A stretch of DNA of 64,000 nt from Panax quinquefolius. Its lineage: Eukaryota > Streptophyta > Magnoliopsida > Apiales > Araliaceae. This document shows, piece after piece, positions 21,869 to 32,371 of this stretch. The stretch spans positions 402,629 to 466,628 of the forward strand of contig JAINUW010000813.1 of NCBI GenBank assembly GCA_020205615.1. The letters run 5' to 3'. Both the position numbers and the translations under genes were made by a program. Position 1 is the stretch's first letter, and each line of letters opens with the position of its first letter. The notes beneath the pieces are model-generated. The model had not been told where the DNA came from and made no database searches. It worked only from the letters and a program-made list of their open reading frames with translations.

Positions 21869-23455
21869 AATAGTTTAATATTAATTAAATGATAATGATA
21901 ATAAAATTACTTAACATTTAAATAATTTAATAATGCTTTCGGTTTTTTAAAAATCATGATAAATTGTAATAATTATTGTAAAAGTATTATAAGGCCATTA
22001 AAAATATTGCCTTTAGTGTTTAAGTTATCTAAATGGATATTGAACAATAAGATAGAGTCTTAGACTCGGTAATTACCTGATAAAGTTGTTGGTGCACCGA
22101 TATGTTTCAAAAATTGATCTGGACTTAGATAGGTTGACTTGATAAATGTTTATTTGTGATTCAATGGTTATTAAACTAACATGACAATGTGATTAGGTTA
22201 TGTGCTGACTGCAAATAGCAGTACAATATGATATGATATATTATTCTAATCGAACGAATGATTTATTTAATGATAGGGCTTGATATAAAAGATAAATCTA
22301 AGTTGTGTAAGCAGCAGATAAGGCAAGTATATAACCCTTTACATTTACTTTATGCAATGGAAATGTGTAAGATAATATCTGAACTATTCTTTTCAATTGT
22401 TCAAATATTTCAATCTTTGTATATATTTATGCAATGATTCAGTATAAGTAAGTTATTAAATTATAATTGTTGTACAAGTTCCTTTATTCTGTTATTTTAG
22501 ATTAAAATATATATTTTGTTCGTTAATTTTGAAATATGGTTATACAAGTGTCCTCACTTGGATAATCATTATATTTTATCACATGTTGATACATACTTAT
22601 TGGTGTTCAATATGTATACATTGAATTAAAAGTCGTCTAAGCTATTTGACCCGGCTAGACACAAACTTTAAATTGTTGTTGAACAAGATAAAACTTTATT
22701 ATTATCCAATTGAATTATTTTTGGTTTGGATTCAAGACTGTTATGAACATCCCAAATATGGGAAATTTTTATGCGCTAAGGCAGACAAAGGATGAACGAT
22801 AATATCGTTCTTGTAATGTAGTATTGATCAATATAGGGCACAACAGGCTGATCACCCCCCGTGCCCGTAAGTTTTGACAGTTTACAGATGAAGTTCTGTT
22901 TAACCTTTTCTAAAATAGAAAACAATGTTCATAGTCTGTCAACTGATCCTCATTTATAGTCAGTACGTAGTTTCAAAAATTTGAAATCGAAATGATATGT
23001 TGTTTATTATTGGTTCAGCTTACTTCACAACTTTTGATTCATTGTAGAAGTATCGTTCAAAGAAAACATTTAATCCTTTCAGCTAATTGTTATTGATTGT
23101 TATTACTTGTTGGGCACTCAAATGCTCATCCTTGCTTAATTTAAATGTTTTCAGCTAAATGTGAACAACTTGAAAGCTCTGCTAAGAACAAAGGAAAAGG
23201 GAAGGTCGCTAAATGATTGTTTAAGCTATCATATGTAATAGTTTGACTTTAAGATGAGAATGATATATATTAATTATCATGTAATGTAACGACTGTTTAA
23301 AGTTTTCGTACTTGGGATTGAAAACTCTGATAATATGTAATTTAAATTTGATAATCTGTATTATTGTTATTATTATTAGTATTATTCCACTCATAGAAAT
23401 GGTATCGTGAAGCACCGAGTTCGGGTTTGAAGTATCTGAATTTGGGGGCGTCACA
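21864..23455 (+). repeat. GypB 5' LTR, second part
   Basis: Continuation of the GypB LTR after GypC, ending GAATTTGGGGGCGTCACA. Near its end (about 23150-23215) lies ATGTTTTCAG, a good splice acceptor, followed by a short frame ending ...KNKGKGKVAK and a stop. A homologous stretch exists in the GypE LTR. Otherwise no gene in 1.6 kb. Confidence 0.75.
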
Positions 23456-23458
23456 TCA

Positions 23459-23470
23459 TGGTATCAGAGC
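23459..23470 (+). other. GypB primer-binding site (initiator tRNA-Met)
   Basis: TGGTATCAGAGC, a perfect match to the usual initiator-Met PBS, three bases after the LTR end. Confidence 0.9.
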
Positions 23471-23826
23471 TATAGTGTTAGAAACCTTAGGTGGTATAGA
23501 CCTTAGGCTATAACCTTAGGACAGAGGGAAACGTTGAAAATATAAACAACTTATATAGAGTTTAAAAAGAGATGAATCGGATAAATTCATCATCAAACCA
23601 AATAAAAGATAACCTATACAAAATTATTGTTTGTTATATATATATATATATATTATATGCTAATCAGGATAATTTATGTGTGTAGATTTCAGGTGAAAAA
23701 GGATTAGGATACCCTCGGATCGTAAAGAAGGAGCCGATATCAAAGCCAATAGCTGAAATAGAGGCTCAAAGTGAAAGCAACCTCGATGAAGTGGTTATTG
23801 TGGAAAATGGCGTACCATATCCGGAA

Positions 23827-24333
23827 ATGGTGGAACTGACAGATAGTGATTCGGACACTGAAGTTGGAGCTGACCAAGCATCAACCGAAGGGAAGAATTT
23901 GCGGGACCAGGTTTCCTCTTTGGAAAAGTTATGGGAAATAGAAAAACTACTAAATAGCCAACTGCGGAAATCATTAATTGAAATAATGGAAGAACAAGAT
24001 AAGCTTAAAATCCAAATTGACCAAATGGGAGCTAAAAGCAACAAAGCGTGCGTAGCTCCGAGCAAGAAAGGGAAAAGAAAAATAAAAGACCGTGACTTAG
24101 GAAATCCTGATAGCAACCAAGGAAAAATTAACCGAATAGAAAGGTGTACAAATTGTGACAAGAAACATGAAGGCGTGTACTGGAAAGGGGAAAATGTTTG
24201 CTACAATTTCGGACATGAGGGACATTTCTCTCCTCATTGTCCCAATCCAAAGCAATGTGTCTATTTTATTTGTGGGATAGAAGGTCATCAGGCGAAGGGT
24301 TGTCCAAGATCAAGAAAAAGGCGTAGTAAATAG
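23827..24333 (+). CDS. GypB leader ORF: acidic coiled-coil protein with gag-type zinc knuckles
   Basis: An intact frame between PBS and gag. From ATG 23827 it encodes about 168 residues; the frame is open upstream to 23686, just before an acceptor-like TAGATTTCAG, so an upstream exon is possible. Order: acidic stretch (ELTDSDSDTEVGAD), a coiled coil (LEKLWEIEKLLNSQLRK...MEEQDKLKIQID), a basic linker (KKGKRKIKDRD), then Cys/His units: CTNCDKKHEG, CYNFGHEGHFSPHC and CVYFICGIEGHQAKGC. In the second, one Cys is Phe; in the third, one residue is extra. The Cys/His part matches the order of the GypG gag nucleocapsid. Related leader ORFs are in GypE and GypG. The function is unknown; RNA binding is inferred from the knuckles. 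Confidence 0.7.
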   Translation: MVELTDSDSDTEVGADQASTEGKNLRDQVSSLEKLWEIEKLLNSQLRKSLIEIMEEQDKLKIQIDQMGAKSNKACVAPSKKGKRKIKDRDLGNPDSNQGKINRIERCTNCDKKHEGVYWKGENVCYNFGHEGHFSPHCPNPKQCVYFICGIEGHQAKGCPRSRKRRSK

Positions 24334-24604
24334 GTAGTATAGGTTCTGGGGTGTAGGTGTGCTTAAGATAATATGTGCGATAAGTATGTTTGTGTAATGT
24401 AATATTCTCAACTTTTGTATGAGTCAAACTCGTAGATCCCGACTTTTGTTGTCACAAAGGGATAGCAGTATGGGCCATGTTATGTAAATTACTTTGAATT
24501 AATGAAAATAAATTTATGTTTAAGTAATGAACCAAGTTTAATATATTAAACTTATGTGATAAGGTTTAGAATGTAAGTTAAATTATATTTTATTTAATCA
24601 GATA

Positions 24605-24998
24605 ATGTCGCCATGACGACAAACTCAAAATCAAAGGGTAGAAGAATATGTTAGTAACGTTGTGGGACAACAACCAGATCCAATACAGCAATTTATAAAC
24701 ATGGTAGCTCAGACAATGCAACAAGGAATGCCAGCTGCAAGGAACTAGCAGGACAACCGCTTGGCAAACTTTAAGGACTTCAAGGCTATAGGACCGCCCG
24801 AATTTAGAGGTACAACTGACCCTGTAGCCCAAACTTGGGTTAAGGAAATTGAAAAGGCGTTTGTAATAGCTAGGTAGCTGAGGGGCAAAAGACCGCTTTT
24901 GCCACCTACATGATGAAGTGTGAGGCAAATTTTTGGTGGGAAGTGAATCAAGTGAGGGCAGGAGCAGGTGTAGTTGTTTAAGATAGTTTCAAAACTAT
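24605..24998 (+). pseudogene. GypB gag, N-terminal half, truncated
   Basis: ATG 24605 (then an in-frame TGA at 24614) opens RQTQNQRVEEYVSNVVG, then FKDFKAIGPPEFRGTTDPVA, WVKEIEKAFVIA and FATYMMKCEANFWWE: the retrotransposon gag core of Ty3/gypsy. Stops TAG 24746 and TAG 24875 and a frameshift just after break it. The core ends at DSFKTI, where the next gag segment (FFEKYF-type) should follow, and TatA sequence begins. This fixes the deletion edge of GypB. Confidence 0.85.
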
Positions 24999-26028
24999 CA
25001 TGGCAGTGAGAGCTCTCAGGGAGGGTCACACCATTATACCGATGATCATAGCAGAGACTCTGAGGTCAGCCACATACTGCTGCACTTATCCGACGGGAGT
25101 GTTTACAGGCAGCTCAGTCATGCTGTACTTGTGGTTTATGTCACACTTGAGACTGATTGACACTTTCAGACGGCATGGGTATTTTTTCGCCCATGATATA
25201 GCCATATCATACTCCTTTTAGCCTATGGAGTGTACAGATGTTGCATCTTGGTCAGCTTTCCTGGCAGGGATCAAAGATTCGTTTGCTATATTGTCGTGTA
25301 TAGGGCTTTGTTCACCCTACAACCAAATCACTCATGCTCCGGGCATGGATTATCTTCCTCTGGCTGGTTTGAGAGGCATGATTACTTACCACCCACTGGC
25401 CGTGATGTGTCAGTTTGACCAGTTCCAGGACTTCCATCCTTTTGAGGGGGCATCGAGTCAGCGCTTCACTTCTCGCCATTTATCACCAGAGGACAGATCC
25501 AAGTTGAATGCCTATTGGGATCGGCGTGAGCTAGTTGAGTTTTCTGTCAGCCATCCAGGTTGTTCTACAGAGTATTTTGCATGGATGGAGATGTAGAATC
25601 AGACGGTCAACAGATTATCCACGGTCTGCAGGGACTGATTTCGATGATGAGGAGCTTATGGAGGAGGCTGATATTCCCATCAAGGAGGATTTGACTGCTG
25701 GGTTGCCAGCATTTGTGATGGATTCTCCCACTATAAGTGATACCGTGATTCAGCATTCACACAGTATTTAGAGCAGAGTCTACATCCGATGACCTTTGAG
25801 AGAGATCAGGCTAGGGCCTTGATGTTGACATCTCTTAATGGGAGAGACGCAGCTCTATTAGAGAGAGATAAGGCTAGATCAGCTAGAGATGTATTGATTA
25901 TAGAGCGGGATGCTGCCCTATCTACCTGGGATGTGGCCGTCATAGACAGTACTTCAGTGAGATCCTTGACGACTGGCATCCTTGCCAATATGAGCGCATA
26001 TATTGATGAGCATCATGCCACCATGTAG
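24999..26028 (+). pseudogene. TatA antisense ORF, 3' part
   Basis: Three consecutive frames (25000-25221, 25225-25596, 25789-26028) separated by in-frame stops or small shifts. The product has a PLAGLRGMITYHP motif and STEYFAWMEM, which I associate with the plant-mobile-domain/DUF7745-like ORFs of Tat elements, then a C-terminal coiled coil with repeated ERDxAR/ERDAAL units (FERDQARAL, LERDKARSARD, IERDAALSTWD). It seems to continue the 8616-9187 frame across the GypB insertion, though a stretch between the halves is missing. Function unknown. Read opposite to TatA pol. Confidence 0.55.
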
Positions 26029-27372
26029 TTAGCCTCGGATCCGCTAGCTCGTGTAGATACCATTGGGCAGGAGCTTGCAGGATTACCTCCTTCTTCAGAG
26101 AGGGATACTATGTTAGATCTGATAGTCCGCATACACACAGATCTGTAGATAGACTTGTACTTTCCTGAACAAACTAGCTTTGCCATTTTGTTATGTACAG
26201 CACATATTGTATATATCAAACAATATTATATATGGTAGATAAATATATTTTGATTTACTTTCCTTTTAGTTGTGCCTTATTACTTGCTTGATATTTGCCT
26301 GTTTCTTCCGGGCTTTGTGATCTTTATGCATTCTGACCTCATCCTTGATGTGTGGACATTGAGACGTCGCAGGATCTTTCAAAATGGATCGTTGATGGTG
26401 TGCATCCCTACCATCTTTGGTATCTTGGGACTGGTTTCTATATGAAAATATGGAGAGGAGTATGGCTTTTCCTCTCTGAGATTAACTGCACCACAGATGG
26501 TCGCCAGTACTCCTATTTGTGAGAAGTCTAGTAATTCCATCTCTTATGGATTGGTGTTGCTCCTTGAGGCACAACCGTAGCTTAGATGGTTGCTGAATCT
26601 ACGATATGTGAGGAGAGGTTAGGTAGTTCCATCCCTTTGGTCTGAAGCTGATGAAATGTGGTGGATTGAAGTTTGATCCCAATACCGTGTGACAAGTATT
26701 TATGTTCTGGTAGGGGGTTAGACGGAACCATAAATGGCTACTTACGTACTCCTACTGAAAAGGAGATCAGGTCTGCGTAGTTCAAACATGGTGTAAGAGG
26801 TTCAACACTAAATGTGAAAGGCAGATGGGTGTAGAAGCTTTATTGATGAAGAAGGGTGTAGAAGTGTTTTTGTTGTTTTTATTTTTGTAGAAAAAGGGCA
26901 AAAATGTTTTTGTTGTTTGTTTTTTTTATTGTGACCGGGTCATGTAGAATATGGTTGCCTGCGTACTCCCGGGTATCAGGGAGATCAGGTCGACATAGTT
27001 CGCCCCTCAAGACGAATTATAGCAAAAGAGAAGTATGAATCCCATGTGCAGGCTATACTACGGGGAGAAGAAAGTTTGATCCCATGATTTGGACAAACTG
27101 CAGGCGTGGAAAAAGTCTGATCCTGTCTTCAGGACAAACTGCAACCGTAGAAAAGTTTAATCCCATGTTCAGGATAAATTGCATGTGTGAAAGGTTTAAT
27201 CCCTAGGGGGGATAACCAAAATTATGTGAAAGATTTGAAATGAGGTGAAACCAGGCTGCTAGTTTGAAGTGTATGCTTCCCTGAGGGGCAGAAGAGTATG
27301 TAAAAAGGGTTAGAAAACCGGAATAACTGGTGATCTGATGATACAAACCAGGATGTTTACTTGATGGAAACT
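26029..27372 (-). other. TatA spacer between antisense ORF and pol, no gene
   Basis: Non-coding. Contains GTTGCCTGCGTACTCCCGGG followed by GAGATCAGGTCGACATAGTTC (about 26950-27003) and a weaker copy at about 26740-26785, a sequence type I associate with Tat-lineage elements. Loose repeats at 26480-26660 (GATGGT, AATTCCATC) and a tandem array at 27073-27220. Confidence 0.45.
27073..27220 (+). repeat. Tandem repeat, about 40-bp unit, four copies
   Basis: Units AAAGTTTGATCCCATG, then TTCAGGACAAACTGCA and CGTGGAAA, at about 27073, 27115, 27154 and 27193. Low divergence. No frame. Confidence 0.75.
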
Positions 27373-28462
27373 TCAGATATAGTACCGTTTCACGGTGTCT
27401 GAGTTGATAAGCTGTGGAAATTCATCGCCATCAATTTCATGTAGTCTGAGAGCGCCTCCTGTCAATACCTCCTTGACAACAAATGGGCCTTCCCAGTTTA
27501 AAGTGAATTTTCCCTTAGCTTGATCTTGGTTGTCAATGATCTTCTTCAAAACCAAGTCATGTTGTTTAAATTACCGTAGCCAGACTTTCCTATTTTAGGA
27601 TATGGCGATCCTTTGCTGATATAACTGACCATAGAAGATAGCCGCAGTTCGCCTTTCGTCTATTTGAGACAATTGGTGATACCTATCTTGTACCCATTGG
27701 TCTTCATCCAACTGAGCATCCATCAACACTCTGAGATTCCATTTCCACCTCTATGGGGAGCACTGCTTCCATCCCATAGGCTAATGAGTAGGGGGTTACC
27801 CTAGTGGAAGTACGCATTGAAGTTCTGTAGGCTAATAAAGTCAGAGGTAAGAGGTCAGGCCATCCTTTGTGGTTAGCAGACATTATCTGCATGATCTTCT
27901 TAATGTTTTTATTAGCCGCTTCAACAACATCATTCATCTTCGAATGGTAGATGACGGACTTAAGTTGTTTGATGTGGAATTTACTATATAACTCCTCCAT
28001 CATTTTGTTGTTGAGGTTCTTAGCATTGTCTGACACAATGACCTCTAGTTGTCCATATTGACAGACGATATTATTTCTTATGAAAACAATGATGACTTCT
28101 TTGGTAACCCTGGGGAAGGAGACTGCTTCTACCCATTTGGTAAAGTAGTCGATCATGGTGAATATGAATCGATGTCTATTACTGGCTTTGGGCTCGATGG
28201 GCCCGATCACGTCCATTCCCCATATTAAGAAGGGCCATGGCGAACTCATATTATGGAGTTCCCTTGAAGGGGTGTGGATAACATTCCCATGAATTTGGCA
28301 TTGATAGCACCTCTTGACGTGATCATCACAGTCAACTTTGAGTGTAAGCCAATAATGCCCTGTTTTGAGGATCTTCTTAACAAGTAGGGGTTCGCTCATG
28401 TGTGGGCCACATACTCCACCATGGATCTCATCCATGAGCCTCTGAGCTTGGTCTTTTTCCAT
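27373..28462 (-). pseudogene. TatA integrase
   Basis: The core frame (28462-27704) is open for 252 residues. Zinc region: EIHGGVCGPHM...HVKRCYQCQIHGN (HHCC). Catalytic core: Asp in WGMDVIGP, Asp in VIVSDNAKNL, Glu in VVEAANKNIKK, so the DDE triad is present. AYRTSMRTSTRVTPYSLAYG follows, typical of the Tat lineage. The C-terminal piece (27555-27373, KFTLNWEGPFVVKEVLTGG) is in another frame after a gap of about 150 bp with stops. No chromodomain, as expected for Tat. Confidence 0.88.
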
Positions 28463-28563
28463 ACATCTGAGGTCACCTAATCATGCATCTCTTTTATAGA
28501 GTGCATCTCTGCTCAGGTAGAGTTTCATAGCAAGTCGATGGATCTGCCTCTTTTCAGTCACGC

Positions 28564-29060
28564 TCACCTCAGCAGGTGTAGATCCATCTCGCAGATACTC
28601 CTTGATACGGTGATACCAAGGGTTGTGGATGGGAGGTAGCTCATCCAATACTTATCCAACATTGTTCCCATAAGTTGGGGTCTTTTGCAGGGCAAATGTG
28701 ATGCTTGGCATGTTTTCCTTGTCTGGTATGTGAATTGCAGAATGTGTAGAAAAGAGATTTCTTCGAACTCCAAAGCCATCTGTAGAACTTGCCAATGGTA
28801 AGGCAGCAAATGTAGTTCCTTGGTTTGATAAATTCTTATGGATTGTTTGATTACTAACTCTGAATCCCCAAAGATAGTAACCGCCTGATGCCAATTGAAC
28901 GGGTAAGTTTTAGCCCCATGATACAGCCTTCATACTCGGTTGTGTTGTTGGTGCTGACAAACTGCAATTTGACGGTGACGGGATATTGCTCCCCCGTACC
29001 GGATACTAGAACCGCTCCATCTCGAGAACCTTCTGTGTTAATACCTCCATCAAAATACAT
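28564..29060 (-). pseudogene. TatA archaeal-type RNase H (second RNase H)
   Basis: Starts YFDGGINTEGSRDGAVLVSG and NNTTEYEGCIMGLKL (29060-28854), with catalytic Asp (FDG) and Glu (EYEGC) visible. Continues in other frames (FGDSELVIKQ-type, then ELHLLPYHWQ). A second RNase H between the RT-RNase H and integrase is the hallmark of Tat/Ogre elements. Two frame changes. Confidence 0.85.
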
Positions 29061-29096
29061 TTTTCATGTATGGCATGCATTGGACTAATGGTGTTG

Positions 29097-29279
29097 CTAA
29101 ATTGTCATGACCCCTTCTTCGGGGAAATATGTTTCCAAGGGTTTGTAATCCCCTATAGGTGCGGTGACCAGTTGATCTGCAATTCCTTGACCTTTGACAA
29201 ACGTTTGCGTCACATAGACGATGTCAAATTGCTGTAGGATCAACTGCCATCTGGACAGTCGACAATTTAATGTAAACAA
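29097..29279 (-). pseudogene. TatA RT-RNase H, C-terminal end, truncated
   Basis: CRLSRWQLILQQFDIVYVTQ, then VKGQGIADQLV and LETYFPEE, the end of the first RNase H and linker of Tat polyproteins. At 29279/29280 it stops abruptly against LtrD, so RT, protease and gag are absent here. Confidence 0.85.
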
Positions 29280-29460
29280 TAAATTCGCCTATTGGTTCAT
29301 TTTTAACGTAAACGATAAACGTTCATGAACGTCCAACGATCGTTTCTTTGTTCTAAGTTGGAATTCGCTCATTTTCAAGTCCGCAACTCTTAAATGACGA
29401 ACATGACTTGTCTCTATTGGAAAATAACCTTTCCGAGTTCAAACTCAAAATTTGTCTTCC
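29280..29460 (+). repeat. 180-bp direct repeat, copy 1
   Basis: AAATTCGCCTATTGGTTC to CAAACTCAAAATTTGTCTTC, repeated at 29909-30088 with about 5% differences; spacing 629 bp. Confidence 0.9.
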
Positions 29461-29470
29461 ATTAAAGATC

Positions 29471-29740
29471 GCTCATGGCGCTTTTAGAATTCACAACATG
29501 TACGCGACGCGAAGTTAACGAGATGGGAGTCCTGACTTGGCACCGCGGGCGTGAGTCCTTACTTAATGGGTCGCACATGGCTGAAGAGTTTCTAGATGTC
29601 ATGGTCTCAGTACATGGCCTGCGGCGCCACAAAACAAGATTACAAGGTTCGTACAAGGCATGAAGTTTCAGCAGGCTTTGACATCGCTTTCTAAGATCAA
29701 GCTTGGCGTGACCAATTTGGTCTAGGGTTGGCGCCATGAG
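29471..29740. other. GC-richer block between the two direct repeats
   Basis: Bounded by GCTCATGGCGC (29471-29481) and its inverse GCGCCATGAGC (about 29730-29740). It is clearly richer in G and C than its surroundings. The frames in it are short and unrecognised. It may be LTR U5 sequence or a small insertion. Confidence 0.35.
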
Positions 29741-29908
29741 CCAACTCAGGCACCAAAAAAAAAATTGGGCCAGGAAATTTTGTGAACTTCCTGACGATAA
29801 CTCCTTTCGTTATAAGTCTGAATTGGCTCGTTAAAAAGCGCACGGTTCACAAATTACGTAATCTACGCGTTCATGCAAGAATTTTATCTACTCAACTTCA
29901 TTTTCTAA

Positions 29909-30088
29909 AAATTCGCCTATTGGTTCATTTTTAACGTAAACGATAAACGTTCGTGAACGTCCAACGATCGGTTCTTCGTTCTAAGTCAGAATTCGCTCAT
30001 TTTTGAGTCCGCAACTCTTAAATGACGAACATGACTTGTCTCCATTGGAAAATAACCTTTCCGAGTTCAAACTCAAAATTTGTCTTCT
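29909..30088 (+). repeat. 180-bp direct repeat, copy 2
   Basis: Partner of 29280-29460. Confidence 0.9.
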
Positions 30089-30771
30089 AATCCGGGAATT
30101 TCATGAATTCGACAATTATCGTCTAATCGTGCGATTTTCGGCAAATCTTCATTCTTATGATTTGTTCAACACTACAAATGAATTCCATTCATCATGTGAA
30201 CATCTTAATATACTAATACCAACAACTTATACACATGGTTGGATTTTGACTTTATTTCTTCATAAGCTCATAACTTGATAAATTATAAACTACTTATGAA
30301 CTTATCATTCATGACTTATGATAATTAAAGTTTCTCAAGCATCATACCTATATGTTCTCAACATATAGCTTTACTTATGTATACTTGATACATATGATCA
30401 TACTAGTTCTTTTTCTTCCATATTACTTCACTAATAAACTTATTATAAGTTCATAATACTTTCACATAAGTTTATAACTTTTGCTAGCTTAAATGACTTA
30501 TTACCAACTTATATGGCTTAAGTTCATTACTTACACATACTTCTTACTTTTTATCATTCATGTTCCTTAATCCAAACTTTTCTTATCAACCTATCATGAT
30601 AGAGATAGAAGATAATTGGAGAAGGAGTCTTACATTTGAAGTCTTTGGTAAATAGTCGTCTTCTTCTTATATAAGTAGCTTATTTGCAACTTAATCTTCC
30701 TAACAATTAAGCACTTTGAGAGAGAGTGTTTGGATTATTTGAAAAACTATTAAATGACTTGCCAACCTTCA

Positions 30772-30780
30772 CTATTTATA
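30772..30780 (-). promoter_or_regulatory. TATA box of LtrD
   Basis: Minus strand TATAAATAG in GAATTCTATAAATAGTG, about 890 bp from the presumed LTR start. Confidence 0.5.
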
Positions 30781-31671
30781 GAATTCCTAAGGTTAGGGCA
30801 ATTTAGTCAATTCCATCATCCCACCTCCTTTTGCACCTCCTTACTATTTATTACTTGTAAGGCACAAAACCTATCCCTTGCTTGGCATTACTCATTTAAC
30901 TTGGTCACCACTTTTAATACTTGGTAACCACACATTTACCACATTAATATGGTTTACCCCATGGGTTTGCCAACTCATGGATTCTAGCTTGTGCTTGGAT
31001 TACATAAATCTTTCGGGCTTTGCTTTAACAAACACTCACTTGCTTATTAATTCAATAATTGGGCCTTAACCTTAATTAACTTGGGCTTGTACAAAATCCT
31101 AACCAATCTTTTCAAGTCCATTAATATTACATAATACATATACATATAGTTTATGCATCATTTTCGTATTCTATTTCATATAGAATTTATATACGATAAT
31201 TCATCCTTTATACAAACTCGTATAATACTTCATATTACACTTGTTTTCATCCCTTTGCACAATACCAAAATATTGTACAATTATTACTTTACTCATTCCT
31301 ACTTCGCTTTTCTTAACGTTTATAACTTAAGTCCACAAGCGAAACATTATGTTTTCCATAACTAGATTATTATTACATAATCCATCTTTTCTTAATATTC
31401 TATCATTACGTATTTCTCGGAAATTCGAAAATAACTCCCGACCAAATATCGATGAATAGTGTTTTTCAGAAAATTTCTCGAAAAACTTTCATTTTCGTCT
31501 TAGAAATTCAAACACTTTAATTCCTTCACGTAGCTCAAATACTACGACATTCCAATATCAATAAGTTATAGAATGAGAACCACCTTGATAACACATAGAA
31601 TATAATTTTATTATTATTTAATTTAATAAAATCATTTTACAATAAGATCCGAATTTCTCGGTCGTTACAGG

Positions 31672-32106
31672 ATCTTTTTTCTTTAGTTCCACAATATCCT
31701 CTGTCATTTGCTCGTTCTCTCCTTCAGTGTGAATTAGCTTCCATTCGACATTACCTAGAAGCTCATCTAGATCCCAGATCACGTTGTCCTTCTGCGCCAT
31801 CGAGGTATGCTGTTCCGCTACTATCTCTTCAAACTCCTCGACTCTATCCTGAAGTTTGACATTGCGGTCGTATACTTCGTCATACATACGGGCAGCGATA
31901 GAGTTTGGTAAAATCTCTTCATCCTCGTCCTCTTCATCCCCATCCGACTGTGGCAGCTCAACGAGGTCTTCCTCATCCGTCTCTACCTCATCGTCCTCAT
32001 CAAGCAATCCCTCTTGCTCAACCACTATGACCAACAGAGATGACTCCCATGGCAGTAGTTGTTCCCAAACCACTTGAATATCTTGAGGCTCCTCCTCTCT
32101 AGGCAT
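31672..32106 (-). CDS. GypE leader ORF: acidic coiled-coil protein, C-terminus cut off
   Basis: From ATG at 32106 the frame runs about 145 residues into the LtrD boundary. It has a strongly acidic stretch (EDDEVETDEEDLVELPQ, GDEEDEDEE) followed by a coiled coil (VEEFEEIVAEQ, LDELLGNVEWKLI, MTEDIVELKKK). It lies about 250 bp after a PBS, as in GypB and GypG, so it is the same kind of pre-gag ORF. The part that carries zinc knuckles in GypB is missing. The plus-strand serine-rich frame across it is a shadow. Confidence 0.6.
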
Positions 32107-32357
32107 CTGAGATCCTTCCTCCCTAGCCTAATTGGATTCTCCTACATTAGCCATCCTAACAACAAAATTTTAAGTTTTAATTACTTATCATTACTTCTCG
32201 ACACTCACGAGCACATAGGTTGCAACCGCATAAGCACATAAAGTGTTTTATTACTTCTTTCTTAAAACTCAATAAGAGTTCATCACCACTATCTTTTCAA
32301 ACTTCTATAAGGTTACTGCTTAAGGCTTTTCCCCCACCTAAGGTTTATAACCTAAGG

Positions 32358-32369
32358 TTCTAATACCAA
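32358..32369 (-). other. GypE primer-binding site
   Basis: Minus strand TTGGTATTAGAACC follows the LTR end by a few bases, close to the initiator-Met PBS. The next bases (CTTAGGTTATAAACCTTAGG) resemble the GypB leader. Confidence 0.65.
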
Positions 32370-32371
32370 GC

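Larger units (their letters stand above)
9191..24998 (+). mobile_element. GypB: Ty3/gypsy element, 5' LTR to gag, 3' half missing, hosting GypC
   Basis: Starts TGTAATAACCCG at 9191, in the TatA antisense ORF. Its LTR (9191-11819 plus 21864-23455, about 4.2 kb) ends GGGGGCGTCACA and is followed by a perfect initiator-Met PBS, a leader ORF and the first half of gag. At about 24998 gag stops mid-domain and the TatA antisense ORF resumes, so pol and the 3' LTR are deleted. GypC lies inside the LTR. The LTR shares hairpin arrays, leader-ORF layout and PBS with GypG, so these are sister families. Confidence 0.75.
29280..31668 (-). mobile_element. LtrD: LTR-like block, minus strand
   Basis: On the minus strand it starts TGTAACGACCGAG at 31668, a common gypsy-LTR beginning, has a TATA box at 30772-30780, and then about 1.5 kb without genes. 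It cuts the GypE leader ORF at its start and TatA pol at its end. It contains a 180-bp direct repeat. The right TG edge is clear; the left edge is only where TatA begins. No coding region; the frame at 29462-29737 has no family match I recognise. Confidence 0.45.

Noticed and set aside
29462..29737. Host protein-coding exon on the minus strand
   Set aside because: No recognisable family, enclosed by a direct repeat in an LTR-like block; frames exist on both strands.
31856..32077. Serine-rich plus-strand protein
   Set aside because: It is the complement of the acidic Asp/Glu-coding leader ORF of GypE on the minus strand.
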